Shown: in pieces, positions 19,862 through 30,482 of the stretch
How the letters are laid out: each line of letters begins with the position of its first letter
Numbering within the stretch: position 1 is the first letter of the stretch
NCBI RefSeq assembly: GCF_003144245.1
Contig: NW_020289976.1
Location: forward strand, 1-64,000
Direction: 5' to 3'
From: Jaminaea rosea
Taxonomy: Eukaryota; Basidiomycota; Exobasidiomycetes; Microstromatales
DNA length: 64,000 nucleotides
Made by a program: the position numbers and the translations under genes
Notes under the pieces: model-generated
Database searches by the model: none
Seen by the model: only the letters and a program-made list of their open reading frames with translations
Told to the model about the DNA's origin: nothing

Positions 19862-21635
19862 ATGGCTTCGCAGGGCACGTCATCGTCATCACCGCTCATC
19901 AGCTTCGTGCTCACCCCGGCCGAGCTGCGAGCCGTACAAGGTCGGCTGGGTCTCGCCTCTTCGTCCTCCTCGCGTTCATCCCCTCCCCGCCCCCCTCAAG
20001 CCGATACCACGACCTCATCCCTCAAATCCGCCTCCTTCTGGCTGCAAGACGCCAATCTACCGAAAACCACTCGAACAGCATCTCGAGCAGCGGGACTCGT
20101 CGTCGTGTTGCTGGCGCTGCTTCGTGGGGTTGGGCAAGGGGTCAGAGAGAGAAGGTCAGTCGCACGCCTGCCCCTTCCGTTCGAGTCGAATCTATGCCAT
20201 GCTCACTCATGCTACCCTCGCGCTCTCTCGCCCTCGCTGCAGCCCGACAATCGCCCTCCGCCGAACGCTCGAGTCTACCACGAAGTCCCTCCGCCTCTTC
20301 CTCTCCATCTTCACCTACTCGACTCTCTATCGCTCAGCGCTGCATGCCCTCCTCCTCCTTCGATCGCGCATACTAGCCGACTCGACTTCGTACGCCCCGC
20401 GGACGGTGCACAGGGAGGAGGGTTCCTCTTCCTCAAACCGGGCCACCCTCACACATCGCACCCGCATTTACGCCCGCCTCCTCCGCGTGCTGAGAAGTAG
20501 CGCCACTCTCCCGCTCCTTTCGGCCCTCTTGGCCTCACCGGCCCTCCTTGCCCTCCTTCCTCCCGACGCAATCCCCTCTGCCTCGCTCGGACTCTGGCTC
20601 ATCTCCCAAAGTAGCTCGACGGCCTACACGCGCGCGAGAGAGAGGGGGAGTCGTCTAGTCTCGTGGGTCCCGAGTTGGGCGAACAGTTCTCTCCTCTACG
20701 CTTTGGGCAACGGGCAGTTACTCTGGGCATTTTTGTTCGAGAGCACCACGTTTCCCCAGGGGTATAGGAACGTCATTCTCGCCCGATCGGGAACGTACAT
20801 CCAGCCACGACCCTCGCATCTCCCCGCGGGCGTGGACTGGCCCAGCAAGGCGACCATTAGCGATCATGTGGCTTTACTCGCCACGCCGAGTGGGACGGCC
20901 AAGCCTTTCCCCTCTTTTACGTCGCCGCTCCTCTCGAGCCTCGGTGAGAAGGCTTCGCGCCACCCGACAACGCCGTACGGTGCCATCAACCCTATTCTGG
21001 ACTACTCGCCCGCCCACCCAGCTCACACGCGCCTCATGTGCGCTATGCTCCACCCTCGCGAACCCTCATGTCGCACCACCCTCTGGAACCACTTTCGCGC
21101 CGAATGGCCAGCAAGCGCCCGATTCGCCGGTCTCTTCGCCCTCCTCTCCTCCCTCCTCTTCCGCGCAAAGAGCTGGAAGCGCGACCCAGAACGACAGCTC
21201 TTCAAGCTCTTCTCCGCCACCTTGCAAGGCGCCTCTGTCATCTCGGGTAGCATCGGTACGAGTTGGGCTTTAATCTGCTTCTTTCAACATTATCTCCCCG
21301 CAACCTTTTTGCCCCGCTCTCGCTTCTTCTTGAACGGGTTCCTCTCTAGCTTGATTTGGATAAAGGTCGTGCCGAGGGAGAGACGGAGGGAGTTGGGACT
21401 CTACACGGGGAGAATGAGCGTGCAGTCTACGTGGGATATTCTGGAGAGGCGAGGCATGGTCAAGGGAGTGAAGAGGGGAGATGTACTGGTGTTGGCGGTG
21501 GGGTTGGGGATGTTGGCTGCGTTGTACGAGGGTGGGCAAGGCGAGAGGGGAGGGGCGGGGGCGATCGCTAAGCGTCTGTTTGGAGAACGCATTCAGGGTG
21601 TGGGGGAGGAGGGAGAGGAGAGGAGGGGGGAGTGA
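19862..21635 (+). CDS. TMEM135-like peroxisomal/lipid-related membrane protein
   Basis: Exons are 19862-20154 and 20243-21635 (561 aa). The 88-bp intron (GTCAGTCG donor, CTGCAG acceptor) restores the frame as AG/C. The protein has several hydrophobic segments (AAGLVVVLLALLRGV; LLSALLASPALLALL; FAGLFALLSSLLF; a segment near 500). It carries the family signature: a Cys before a HP..xSC motif (MCAMLHPREPSCRTTLWNHF), plus GYRNVILARSGTYIQP and NGQLLWAFLFE. TMEM135 family members sit in peroxisomes, mitochondria or lipid droplets and affect lipid and mitochondrial dynamics; fungal members are little studied. The C-terminus (after 500) is Gly/Glu-rich. The assignment rests on these motifs read by eye. 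Confidence 0.7.
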
Positions 21636-21884
21636 GGCCAGGCGAGGCGGCGCGAGGCGAGGCCGTGTCGCAAATTGATCATCGATGGCGGTCTTCTTAT
21701 TGTCGCGCGAGTGAGTAAGAGTGCATCGCTGCAGCTTCCTGTCCCTCTCGCGCAGCGCGTGGCCCGTGCGTTGTCGACGACGTCTTGGGACTCGGACTGG
21801 CTCGTCGTCGTCGGACTGGGACTCGCCTCGCCTCGCCTTCTCGCCTTTGCATCCTCACCTCTCGTGGAGGCCAGCAATCCCATC

Positions 21885-22843
21885 ATGAGCCCCACCCCTT
21901 CCGTTCCCCCTGATGCCCACTCTTCAGCCCGCGCACAACGAGCGGCAGCCATCGAGGCTCGCCTAGCCGCGCAAGTTCAGACGCAAAGCCAGTCCAGCTC
22001 AGCGTCAGCATCAGCATCCGCTTCATCCTCATCGACAGGCTCAGCTCCCACCCCGGCTGAAGAGCACGACCTCCTCAAGAAGCTACGCCGCATCGTGGAC
22101 CTGCAGATCATGCGGGACAATACGTACGACAAGGCACAGGAATGTATGGAGGTGCGTGAGCCCCCGTTCCCCTTCCACTGAGCCTCCCCCCTCGAGCTGA
22201 CTGTATGCCCGCCCCCCTCTTGCCCCGCGACCAGACCCTGGAAAAGATCCTAAGCAACATCCTCTCCAACCCTACGGACCCCAAATATCGCACATTGCGC
22301 GCCACAAACCCAAAGCTGAAACGCTCCGTCCTCCTCGTTCCCGGCGGGAGTGACTATCTCCTCCACTCGGGCTTCGGGGTACGCACCGTAGAGTTCCAAG
22401 AGGAGTGGCATTGCGCTGCGAAGACCGATCGCAAAGTGCGGTTGGGTGTTGAGGTGTTACGCGCCAGGCTGGGAGAGGCGCGTGAGAGGAGTGAGGCGGC
22501 TAAGCGATACAAGGAGAGGGAGGAGCGCGAGGAGAAGGGGAGGGTGGGGAGGGTTTTGCAAGAGGCAGAGGAGGATAGGGAGAGGGTTAGGCGAAGGGTT
22601 GAGAGGGAAAGGGCGACTAGGGAGAGGGAGGCGCAGCAGCGGCAGGGACACGAGCGCGAGCACGAGCACGAGCAGGCTGGGTCCCTCGTTACACCTGGAG
22701 ACTACGTAGCACAGGCAGAGGTACCCTTCGATGCGCCCAGTCATCGGGGCGAGGGCGAGGGACAAGGGGCAGATCAGCAGGGCGAACGTCCACCTCCCTA
22801 CGGCGAGGAGCATTGGGGCACGGGTCGACTTCTTCGCGACTAG
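21885..22843 (+). CDS. PUB-domain protein (p97/Cdc48 cofactor type)
   Basis: Exons are 21885-22151 and 22235-22843 (291 aa). The 83-bp intron (GTGCGTGAG donor, GACCAG acceptor) is in phase 0. The N-terminal third is Ser/Ala/Gln-rich. Residues about 65-170 form a PUB fold: LLKKLRRIVDLQIMRDN, CMETLEKILSNILSNP across the splice, then KYRTLRATNPKLKRSVL and a final GGSDYLLHSGF before VRTVEFQEEW. PUB domains bind the C-terminal tail of the AAA ATPase p97/Cdc48 and occur in peptide N-glycanase, UBXN6 and HOIP. No UBX, transglutaminase or RING domain is visible here, so this is a PUB-only adaptor. The C-terminal third is a long charged helix (EEREEKGRVGRVLQEAEEDR), probably a coiled coil. Confidence 0.75.
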
Positions 22844-22932
22844 AGATGCGTGCTCGACGCGGCGCAACGCAGCGCAGCGCAGCACGGCACAATGGCATGT
22901 ATTACCCAACCAAGCCGCACTGCAACTCTACT

Positions 22933-25104
22933 CTACCCGCGCCACCCACTTTCCCCGTACACCCTCCCCTCGTATCGCTTCCACAGCCCGTCTTCTTTCA
23001 CTAGCCGGCGCGCAAGACCAAGCATCGAGGAGACACTGATGGACTCCAGCCCGTACTCTGTCAGCCATTTGAGTGGTGGGAGGCGTGCGAGCGGCGAGGA
23101 AGAGTAGGAGGACCCCGGGTCGGAGCTACGCAAGGCTATCTCTCGCTCGAGGAGGCGACGAGGGACAGGCTCGTGCAGCTCCTTTGACGGTTTGGAGCGG
23201 CTTGCGTTGAGCTCTGCGTCGACGTGAGGGAGCAGAGAGCCCCATAGCGTCTCGGGCGTGTAAGTGGCGTACTCGAGTCGATAATCCAATCTCCCCTCCC
23301 TCTTCTCCTTCTCGCTGTGCACGCCCCGCTCGCCGCGTTGTCTCTCCCACTCGTCATTGGCCCAATCGAGGTCCAACTTCCACTGCGAGTACCCCAAGAG
23401 GCTCATTCCCGTATTCGTGCGCGAGGGCGAATGGCGCGAGGTGTGCCGCGGGTAAGGATGACGATTTCGCCTATGACGCCGACCGTGCTTGGGACGACGA
23501 TGTTTGCGGCGGAGCGAGTGGAGGCGAGAGGAGTGGGAAGCGCCTAGATGGGGGGATGATGAGTCGGGCGAGGGGGGAGGGGAGGAGAGGACGAGCTGCG
23601 CAGAGGAGTAGGCGGGGTGGTGATCCGGCGAGTCGTCTGGGTCTTCGTCATCCTCCTCCTCCGCGTGATCCTCAGTTTCGCCCTGCTCGCCCTCGCTCCC
23701 CATCCCCCGTCCCACGTTCCCCGTCACATTGTACGTCCACACCCTCACCGAGGGCACGAAAGTGGGCACGATCCCGGGCGCCGTAAAAAAGTAATGGTAG
23801 TACGACTCGTTGACTTCCTTTGCGCGGCGTGGGAGGACGGCGTAGTCCTTGCGCAGGTCGTCCGTGAGTGTCGTTGCGCGAATCGTCTCGTCCACGTCGG
23901 GGTCCTCTCCCTCGCCATTGCCATTCTCCTGCGCCTCTTCCTCGCCATCGTCTTCCTCCTCGCCTTCGCCTTCGCCTTCGCTGTCGCTCAGGCTCAGACT
24001 CTTGGCCCTCCTCTCCGCCTCAACATCCTCCTGCACCCAAAACGCATCCACATTCATATGCCCGAAATGCTGTCCCACAACTGTATCCTGGTAGTCGAGC
24101 ACGATATCCGTGTACGCAGCATAACAGCGCGGGAAGTAGTTGCCAGCCGTAGGGGGTACGTGGCCGATGATGTGCACGGCGAGGCCGCGTTTGCGCAGTT
24201 GGGAGAGTTGGGCTTCGAGCCAGAGGAGTTGGCGCGTGCCCGGGTCGAGGTGCGCTGAGGACGCCGAGGCCGAGGAGGAGCTGCGGCCCCGCCCCTTGTG
24301 CAACTTGCGTCTCTCCCGCTTGATCCCCTTGCATCCATCGACGACCTTGTTCGAGTCGTACCAGTAAAGCGTATTCAAGCTAACAACAGCCAATCGTCCC
24401 TGCAGCACCTCGACGGTAAAGTATCCTCCCAACTGAAACGTATGTCGTTCCCACTCCGGCACCCACTCATCCCACATCTCGGCGTACTGCCCTATCAATT
24501 CGCTCGGCCCTCCCCACATGATATTGTGCGGGAAAACGTCGTTATTCCCCAGATTGGGTACGATGGGTACTCCAGGGAAAGCGGCACTGATCAAGTCCAA
24601 GCACCACTTGTTGGAGGCGTAGATCTCCTCGCGCGTCCGAGGGAACAGCGAGTCCAAATCATGTCGAGCCGAATCGCCCGTCCAGATTATAAAGTCGAAG
24701 GCGGCGTGGCGCCCGTCTCCTTCAGGCGGGGTCCACGCCCGCTTCACCCACTCGATGCTTGCTTCGACCAAACGACGAGGAGAGTCGCACCCTGAGACGG
24801 GAGAGCCCCAGTGTCCCGCGCGATCGTGCTTCTTGGGCTTGCCAGCGTGGCAACCCTTGGAGATCGATGAGCCAGCCTGGTAGTGGACGTCTGGGTGCAG
24901 GTCCGTCAGGTGGAGGAAGCGACCGGTGAGCGGCGAGGCGGGCTGAGAGGAGGAGGAGGAGGAGGAGGACGAGGACGAGTCCTCAAGGTGGGCGGTCAAT
25001 GACGCTGTGAGATGAGTGGAGAGGGCGAGGGTGGCCGCAGCCAACGCTAACAGTAGCCTGCCCATCCTGCGTCCACCGTAAGAGTCTGCGTGAGAGGCGA
25101 GCAC
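22933..25104 (-). CDS. PPN1: Endopolyphosphatase Ppn1
   Basis: Single exon, 723 aa; MGRLLLALAAATLALST at residue 14 is an alternative start. The N-terminal hydrophobic segment (about 14-40) is a signal anchor, fitting a type II vacuolar membrane protein. Metallophosphatase motifs are in order: FLHLTDLHPDVHY (metal Asp/His), CHAGKPKKHDRAGHWGSP, IIWTGDSARHD, VPNLGNNDVFP, IIGHVPP and VGQHFGHMNVDAF. The enzyme cuts inorganic polyphosphate in the vacuole and is matured by proteolysis in yeast. Compared with yeast it carries large acidic and Ser/His/Arg-rich inserts (about 390-430 and 490-580). The C-terminal YSQWKLDLDWANDEWE and LDYRLEYATYTPETLWG segments are conserved in the family. A LINE sits upstream, so its promoter region is limited to about 300 bp. 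Confidence 0.92.
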   Translation of the reverse strand: MLASHADSYGGRRMGRLLLALAAATLALSTHLTASLTAHLEDSSSSSSSSSSSQPASPLTGRFLHLTDLHPDVHYQAGSSISKGCHAGKPKKHDRAGHWGSPVSGCDSPRRLVEASIEWVKRAWTPPEGDGRHAAFDFIIWTGDSARHDLDSLFPRTREEIYASNKWCLDLISAAFPGVPIVPNLGNNDVFPHNIMWGGPSELIGQYAEMWDEWVPEWERHTFQLGGYFTVEVLQGRLAVVSLNTLYWYDSNKVVDGCKGIKRERRKLHKGRGRSSSSASASSAHLDPGTRQLLWLEAQLSQLRKRGLAVHIIGHVPPTAGNYFPRCYAAYTDIVLDYQDTVVGQHFGHMNVDAFWVQEDVEAERRAKSLSLSDSEGEGEGEEEDDGEEEAQENGNGEGEDPDVDETIRATTLTDDLRKDYAVLPRRAKEVNESYYHYFFTAPGIVPTFVPSVRVWTYNVTGNVGRGMGSEGEQGETEDHAEEEDDEDPDDSPDHHPAYSSAQLVLSSPPPSPDSSSPHLGASHSSRLHSLRRKHRRPKHGRRHRRNRHPYPRHTSRHSPSRTNTGMSLLGYSQWKLDLDWANDEWERQRGERGVHSEKEKREGRLDYRLEYATYTPETLWGSLLPHVDAELNASRSKPSKELHEPVPRRLLEREIALRSSDPGSSYSSSPLARLPPLKWLTEYGLESISVSSMLGLARRLVKEDGLWKRYEGRVYGESGWRG

Positions 25105-25449
25105 GAGCGTGACCGTCGCCGTGTGGATGGCCGTGGGACCGACCGACCCTTGTGGTGCGGAAGAGAGATTGTGGGCGGGAAGGGGAGATCAGATGGACCC
25201 AAAACGTGCACCCGTGCACCCGTGCGCCTCAGCCGGGACGCGGGGGCCCAAGCGCCGCCGCGAATCTCATCGTGGTATCCCGCACTCTAGGGCGCGTAGC
25301 TCATCAACACCGACGCCTTCCGCCTCGCCACTGGGCCAAAACATGCGCCGCAGTCCCCTCTCCACTTTTCTGGGTTTATAAAATAGAGTTGCTTAGTCGC
25401 GATGGGGTCAAAAAGGCAAAAAAGCGGGGGGTAAGTTTTAGTATTGGGA
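25105..25449. other. PPN1 upstream region, host side of the LINE
   Basis: Probable PPN1 promoter and leader. A symmetrical TTTATAAAA word lies at 25376-25384, about 275 bp upstream of the ATG. A-rich and G-rich words (CAAAAAGG, AAAAAAGCGGGGGG) mark the area where the LINE 3' end should lie, but no poly-A or clear target duplication is visible. Confidence 0.4.
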
Positions 25450-25886
25450 CTTAAAGAGGAGACGCGGACAAGTTATGTACAGATGATTGGCCTCCTTTTC
25501 GACCTCGAGAGCTTCGACTACCGCCCATCATAGGTCTGCCCGACGAACGTGCAGAGGGAGAGACGAAAGCATCCGCCCTTCTGGTCTAGTAGAGTCGCAA
25601 CCGTTCTGCAGCTATGAAGTCAAAGGCGCGAAAGAGAGGTAGCTAGAAGTTGAAGAAAGGCAGACGTCTGAAGTGAAGAGACGGGGCGCGGAGGGGCGAT
25701 CCACGGAGTCGCAGGAATCTAGAGTCGTCGTTACGTAAGTCGGATCGGAATCTGTTTTGTGTTGCTTTTGTTGTGTAGTCCGAAGGGTGGAAAGCAGAAT
25801 CGTCGTCAAATCCTTGGAGCGGGGCGGAAACGGGAAGGTGCCACGTGAATCTCTCTGACTTAGTCAGCGTGGACTGAGATCCATAT

Positions 25887-28800
25887 TTAGAATGGTACGA
25901 GGCGGGTACCTTGAAGGCGGACGAAGGAACCATCGTTGACGTAGGTACCAACAAACGCAATTTGTGCCTCAGATAGTGATGGACTCTCCCCTCGGCGGAC
26001 AGGAACGGCGAGGCCGTCCCAGGTGGACATGATCGACTCTAGCAGGAACTGTCGTACCGCTCCCTGTTCCATGCTGGCCGACCAAGTGATGTTGCAGTGG
26101 CTCATCTTGTCCCGACTCTCAACCAAGGCTTTTCGACGCAGGCGAGCAATGTGGGCAATGACGTGAGAGCGCCAAAGGAACGCCCGCGCCCGCTTAGATG
26201 GAGTCAAGATCTGACCTGGCCATCCGAGGACGATGCTCTTAGCGTCTAGCAGAGGCGTCCAATCACTCCCCAGCAACTGGTGGAGCAAGGGCATCGCCGC
26301 CAGCCAGACGCGCTCTTTGATCGTCCGGCACGCAATGAAGCCGTGAGGCGTTGAATCGCGCTCAGCGCAGCCGTCCACCAAGCAATTGCCTCTCTTGTAG
26401 ATGGGATAGCTGGCTGCGGTCTCCTCTGGCAACGGCACCCTCTGATTCCTCTCTGCCCTTTCTCCTTCTTCGTCCTCATCAGCGTCATCATCGCCGTGAG
26501 CGTCCTGCTGCCGCCACTGCGGATGATTGTCGCGCATAGTGCCGCCCTCCGTCCTATGGATGTCCAGACGAACATGAACGTTGACTCCCTCGGTGGGTAG
26601 GAAGGAGTCGTCCAGCGGGGTAGTTGGCCTCTCGTCCTCATCTTCTATGGTGACGGGCCTCATGTCACCAGAATACCGGATGCTGTGCCAGCTCCTCCTG
26701 TGGTTGAAGCACATCAAGGCGGAGAAGTCGGCATCATCCAGGAGCACCCGCTTCTGTGCTGTGTACTTCCAAAGATGCTTCCATTCCGCATCAGAAGCAT
26801 AAAATGGCCAGTCTGGCCTGAGCGGCTCTTTGCGCGCCAACGCAGCCCGTCCACCTCGTACGGTGAACTGACGCAAGGGCATGCCGCCGAGCTTGGTATG
26901 TCGCCAAGGGAATTTGAAAGTTGAGACATCCCAATGGTACGGGCGAATGTGAGTACGCTGCCCGTCGCGGTTGTCGGAACGTCGCTCGCGCTCTAGCTCC
27001 CAGATCCGGGGTATTCGACTGAGAATGATGCGTACCTGCCTCGGCAGTCTGAACCAGTAGCCATTCCAGTCGTGATAGAGAGGTGCAATGGCGTGCGTAC
27101 GTTGGCCATGGTAATCGGGGCCAAATTCGTCGCGTAGATGATCTGCCCACAGCTTCAAAACTGGAGCAGACGGCGGACAGAGCGGCAGCGAGGCATTGCA
27201 AGTAAGCGAGATGCGCCCACCGCCACCGTCGTAGCCCCAGATGACATCTCCCAGCAAAGAGAGGCCCATCCTAATCGTCTGAGCATAGTGCATCTTCTTC
27301 GTCGCCCATTCCGGCTCGCCAGCTATGCCTTTGTAGTTGAAAGGAATCGTGAGCAGCTCCTGCGGCGTGTAGTCGCCCCAATTGTCGGTCAAGGTCAAAC
27401 CGAGCATGGAAATGGCCCAGCAGATTCTGCCCCAGAACGAGTGAGCAGCCTTGGTACGGCTGGCTAGACACTTGAAGAATCTTCCCCTGCGGAGAAGGAA
27501 CACGCCCTCTGTCACCTTCAAGGACCAAATGTAGTCGTGCAGCGTATCACGGAAGAATTGCCCTGCAGCGTCCTCACGTAGCAACCTGCGCGCCACCACT
27601 GCGCCTGATTGTGCGATCAGCATGTGATCTGGATCGTGCAGGCCCAACCCTCCCACACTCTTCGGCGCGGTCATCGTCTCGTATTTGATCCATGGCCTGC
27701 CACCAAGCCACAGGTAGGGCTTGATGGTTGCGACAACCTCGCGAAGGAAATGAGGAGGGACGGGGCACAGCTTGATGCTGTACCACATCTTGGAGAGCAA
27801 GAGATTGTTGCAGACGTTGACGCGTGAGACGAGCGCCGTGTGGTGAGTGCGCAACGCCACGCGCTTGCTTCTAACGGCTCGCAGCCGCGCTTGAAATTCC
27901 TCATTGGCGTCGGTGTCGTGACTGACGCAGAAAGGGTGCCCCAAGTACTTGAACTCGGCTACATCGGACGCTGGCCAAAGAGCATCCTTCTGCAGCTGCT
28001 TGAGATCGCGTGCATGGTGTAAGTGTCGCCGCAGCGGCGACTGAATCAAGATCGTGTGGCTCTTGTCGTTGGAGACCTCTCCCCCTGAGGCGGCTGAGTA
28101 GTCGCTCAGTAGCTCCTCGATCACTTCTCGGTCACCGTCGTCGCTCAAGAACATGGCAACGTCGTCGGCAAAAGCGAGGTAGGGTATTGTGAAGCCTCGG
28201 CGGCTGTGCGGAGGCGCAGCCAGCCGAGCTCCTTGATCGTAGTAAGGGAGTGCGTTCAGGAGAGGTTGAAGGGAAAGGTTGTAAAGCAGTGGACTGGCAG
28301 GATCGCCCTGGATGAGGCCGTTGGGCATGGGCACCCGCGCCGTCGGCCAGCCATTGAGGAAAAAGGAGACGCCAGCGTTGTGGTAAATGCCTCGAATGAG
28401 GTTGATGATGGGCTCAGGGAAGCGTAGTCGCTTCATGACGTGATACAACCAACGTCTGTCAACCTTGTCATACGCCTTCTTCTGGTCAAGTAGCAGGAGG
28501 AGCAGGCCTGGGTGCCGCCCTCTATGCACCGCGTCTAGGACGAGGTGGAGCAGGACGGCGCTGTCGTCGGCAGAGCGGCCTTGGACGAAGCCGTGCTGAT
28601 ATTCGGCTTGGACGGACGATACGGCTTGCAATCGAGCGGAGAGAGCTCGGCCGACCACTCGGTTCACTGCCGTGGCAATGCAGAGCGGTCGATAGTTGCG
28701 CAGCTCTTCCCTGTCTCCTGCCTTGGGGAGCAAGACCCCCCTGAATTGTGCCAGGTCGGTAGGGATCTTGGCTCCATCCATGAGAGCGTTGACGCATCGA

Positions 28801-30482
28801 GCTAAGATAGGTAGAAGTGAGTCGGCAATCAACTTCAGCACAGGGTAAGGCAGTCCATCCATTCCTCCAGCAGATTCGTCACGGGCAGACATCAATGCCT
28901 GCCGCAACTCCTCGGTGGTGAACGGTCGGACCAGCTCGTTGCGCGCTGCGGATGATATCTGTCGAGGAGGGTCCTCCTGGAACAGCCTACTCCAGGCCTC
29001 CTTGCGGCCTGGTCGCTCTGGGTTCCCTGCGTAGAGACTCTCGTAGAAGTCGGCGACGATTTGGCACATGCTTGCTGTGTCGCTGACCAACTCGCCGCGC
29101 TCGTCGCGTAGACCTGGAATGGTGGCTCCAGACCGAGAGCGGTTTGCGTGTGCGAGCCAGCTAGACGGTCGCAGCTGCACATCCTTGTGAGCTGGTGTCC
29201 TGAAGCCCATCTGGTCGGCTGCCGCCACCTGCCGTGCCAGCCGTAGGGCCTTGGCCATCATAGGTTGATATTGGTCTCGTTCAGTAGGGTGATCCAGGTT
29301 CAGTCGTGACATGCGCTCACGTAGCCGCTGCAGCTTCTCCTTTGCTGCGCGATTGCGTTGTCCGACGGGCAAGGATAGTTGGTAGGCTACGGTGCGCAGC
29401 CTGAACATGAAGTTGAACCACGCGACGACTGGATCGTCTTCTGCAAGCGAGACAGCCTTGGCTTGCTCGGCCCACGCTGCCAGTTGCTGTTTGAATGTCT
29501 CGTCGGCCATCACTCCTGGGTGCAATCGCCACGCGCCCGGCCCGAAGCCTTCGGCGTCAACTTGGTGCCACCCAATCCGCAGGCTGTACCGTACTGCTCT
29601 GTGATCCGAAGATAAGTCATGAAAAGACACCTTGCCGCCTAAACTGGCCAAGGTGGGTGTCGCCCAAACACTGTCAAGACGACGCGAGGTGGTGCGCCCC
29701 AGGCGCGTGCTGACGCGAGAGTAGTCACGCCCCTGAGGATGGAAGGAGCGGTAGACGTCAACGAGGTTGGCATCCTCAAGGAGGTGCTGGAACCGGGAGA
29801 AAGATAAGGCTGGAGTACGTGAGGGTCCGAGTGGTTCGGAGCGGTCAAGGTGAGAAGGACAGGCGTTCCAGTCTGCGCCGACAATGACGAGAGCGTCGGT
29901 ATTTGTCATCATGTCAGGCGGCAGATGAGCCAAGAAATGGTGGGGGGAGGAGAAGAAGGAGGCGTCGGCTGGCGCGTGAAAGCTGATGAGAAAAAGGGTC
30001 GTATAGGCTACGCCTCGGATGTTGATGGGTCGGCCGGTGTCGATGCGGAAGAAGAGGTAGCGTTCGTGATGAAGAGTCTCAAGTATGCGCCACTGCGCAT
30101 TGCGGAAGAGTATGCCAGCATCCCATGTCAGCAGGCCGCGATAGCCTTGTCTGACGAGAGGCGCCCACCTGTGGCCAGCGCGGCGCAAGGAGACGTCGGC
30201 CTGTCGGCATTCCTGAAGTAGAATAATGTCGGCTGAAGCAAAAGCAGGAGACGAGCACAAGTCGGCGGCGTGCTCGTCAATTTGAAGTGAAGACGCATTC
30301 CAGGTGACCACCTCCAGGCAGTCGTCGTCAGAGTCGAGAAGAAGGGGGGAGCTAAGAGAGGTGGTGATGAAATAGAAGCCAATGACGAGGATGAGGTAGA
30401 CGTGCCGTCGATCAATTAGACGAGCCGGCTTGTCGCTGTTGCTTGGCGTTGGCCACCTCCTCGAGAGGAGGTTGTTTGCCAT
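25887..30482 (-). CDS. LINE ORF2: endonuclease - reverse transcriptase - zinc knuckle
   Basis: 1531 aa from MANNLLSRRWP. This ATG lies inside the last 71 bases of ORF1 in another frame, so reinitiation or frameshifting is likely. The endonuclease is at about residues 50-285: VVTWNASSLQ, IILLQECRQ (catalytic Glu), VGADWNACP, RRLDSVWATP, DLSSDHRAVRY (final Asp-His). The reverse transcriptase is at about 510-830: ESAGGMDGLPYPVLK, RGVLLPKAGDREELRNYRPL, YQHGFVQGRSADDS, LLLDQKKAYDKVDR, NGLIQGDPASPLLYNL, and FADD at 771-774. A thumb-like region follows (KMWYSIKLCP, PYLWLGGRPWIKYE, GGLGLHDP). A C-terminal CCHC-like CLVDGCAERDSTPHGFIAC lies near 1365. No RNase H residues seen. No break in the frame. 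Confidence 0.9.
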   Translation of the reverse strand: MANNLLSRRWPTPSNSDKPARLIDRRHVYLILVIGFYFITTSLSSPLLLDSDDDCLEVVTWNASSLQIDEHAADLCSSPAFASADIILLQECRQADVSLRRAGHRWAPLVRQGYRGLLTWDAGILFRNAQWRILETLHHERYLFFRIDTGRPINIRGVAYTTLFLISFHAPADASFFSSPHHFLAHLPPDMMTNTDALVIVGADWNACPSHLDRSEPLGPSRTPALSFSRFQHLLEDANLVDVYRSFHPQGRDYSRVSTRLGRTTSRRLDSVWATPTLASLGGKVSFHDLSSDHRAVRYSLRIGWHQVDAEGFGPGAWRLHPGVMADETFKQQLAAWAEQAKAVSLAEDDPVVAWFNFMFRLRTVAYQLSLPVGQRNRAAKEKLQRLRERMSRLNLDHPTERDQYQPMMAKALRLARQVAAADQMGFRTPAHKDVQLRPSSWLAHANRSRSGATIPGLRDERGELVSDTASMCQIVADFYESLYAGNPERPGRKEAWSRLFQEDPPRQISSAARNELVRPFTTEELRQALMSARDESAGGMDGLPYPVLKLIADSLLPILARCVNALMDGAKIPTDLAQFRGVLLPKAGDREELRNYRPLCIATAVNRVVGRALSARLQAVSSVQAEYQHGFVQGRSADDSAVLLHLVLDAVHRGRHPGLLLLLLDQKKAYDKVDRRWLYHVMKRLRFPEPIINLIRGIYHNAGVSFFLNGWPTARVPMPNGLIQGDPASPLLYNLSLQPLLNALPYYDQGARLAAPPHSRRGFTIPYLAFADDVAMFLSDDGDREVIEELLSDYSAASGGEVSNDKSHTILIQSPLRRHLHHARDLKQLQKDALWPASDVAEFKYLGHPFCVSHDTDANEEFQARLRAVRSKRVALRTHHTALVSRVNVCNNLLLSKMWYSIKLCPVPPHFLREVVATIKPYLWLGGRPWIKYETMTAPKSVGGLGLHDPDHMLIAQSGAVVARRLLREDAAGQFFRDTLHDYIWSLKVTEGVFLLRRGRFFKCLASRTKAAHSFWGRICWAISMLGLTLTDNWGDYTPQELLTIPFNYKGIAGEPEWATKKMHYAQTIRMGLSLLGDVIWGYDGGGGRISLTCNASLPLCPPSAPVLKLWADHLRDEFGPDYHGQRTHAIAPLYHDWNGYWFRLPRQVRIILSRIPRIWELERERRSDNRDGQRTHIRPYHWDVSTFKFPWRHTKLGGMPLRQFTVRGGRAALARKEPLRPDWPFYASDAEWKHLWKYTAQKRVLLDDADFSALMCFNHRRSWHSIRYSGDMRPVTIEDEDERPTTPLDDSFLPTEGVNVHVRLDIHRTEGGTMRDNHPQWRQQDAHGDDDADEDEEGERAERNQRVPLPEETAASYPIYKRGNCLVDGCAERDSTPHGFIACRTIKERVWLAAMPLLHQLLGSDWTPLLDAKSIVLGWPGQILTPSKRARAFLWRSHVIAHIARLRRKALVESRDKMSHCNITWSASMEQGAVRQFLLESIMSTWDGLAVPVRRGESPSLSEAQIAFVGTYVNDGSFVRLQGTRLVPF

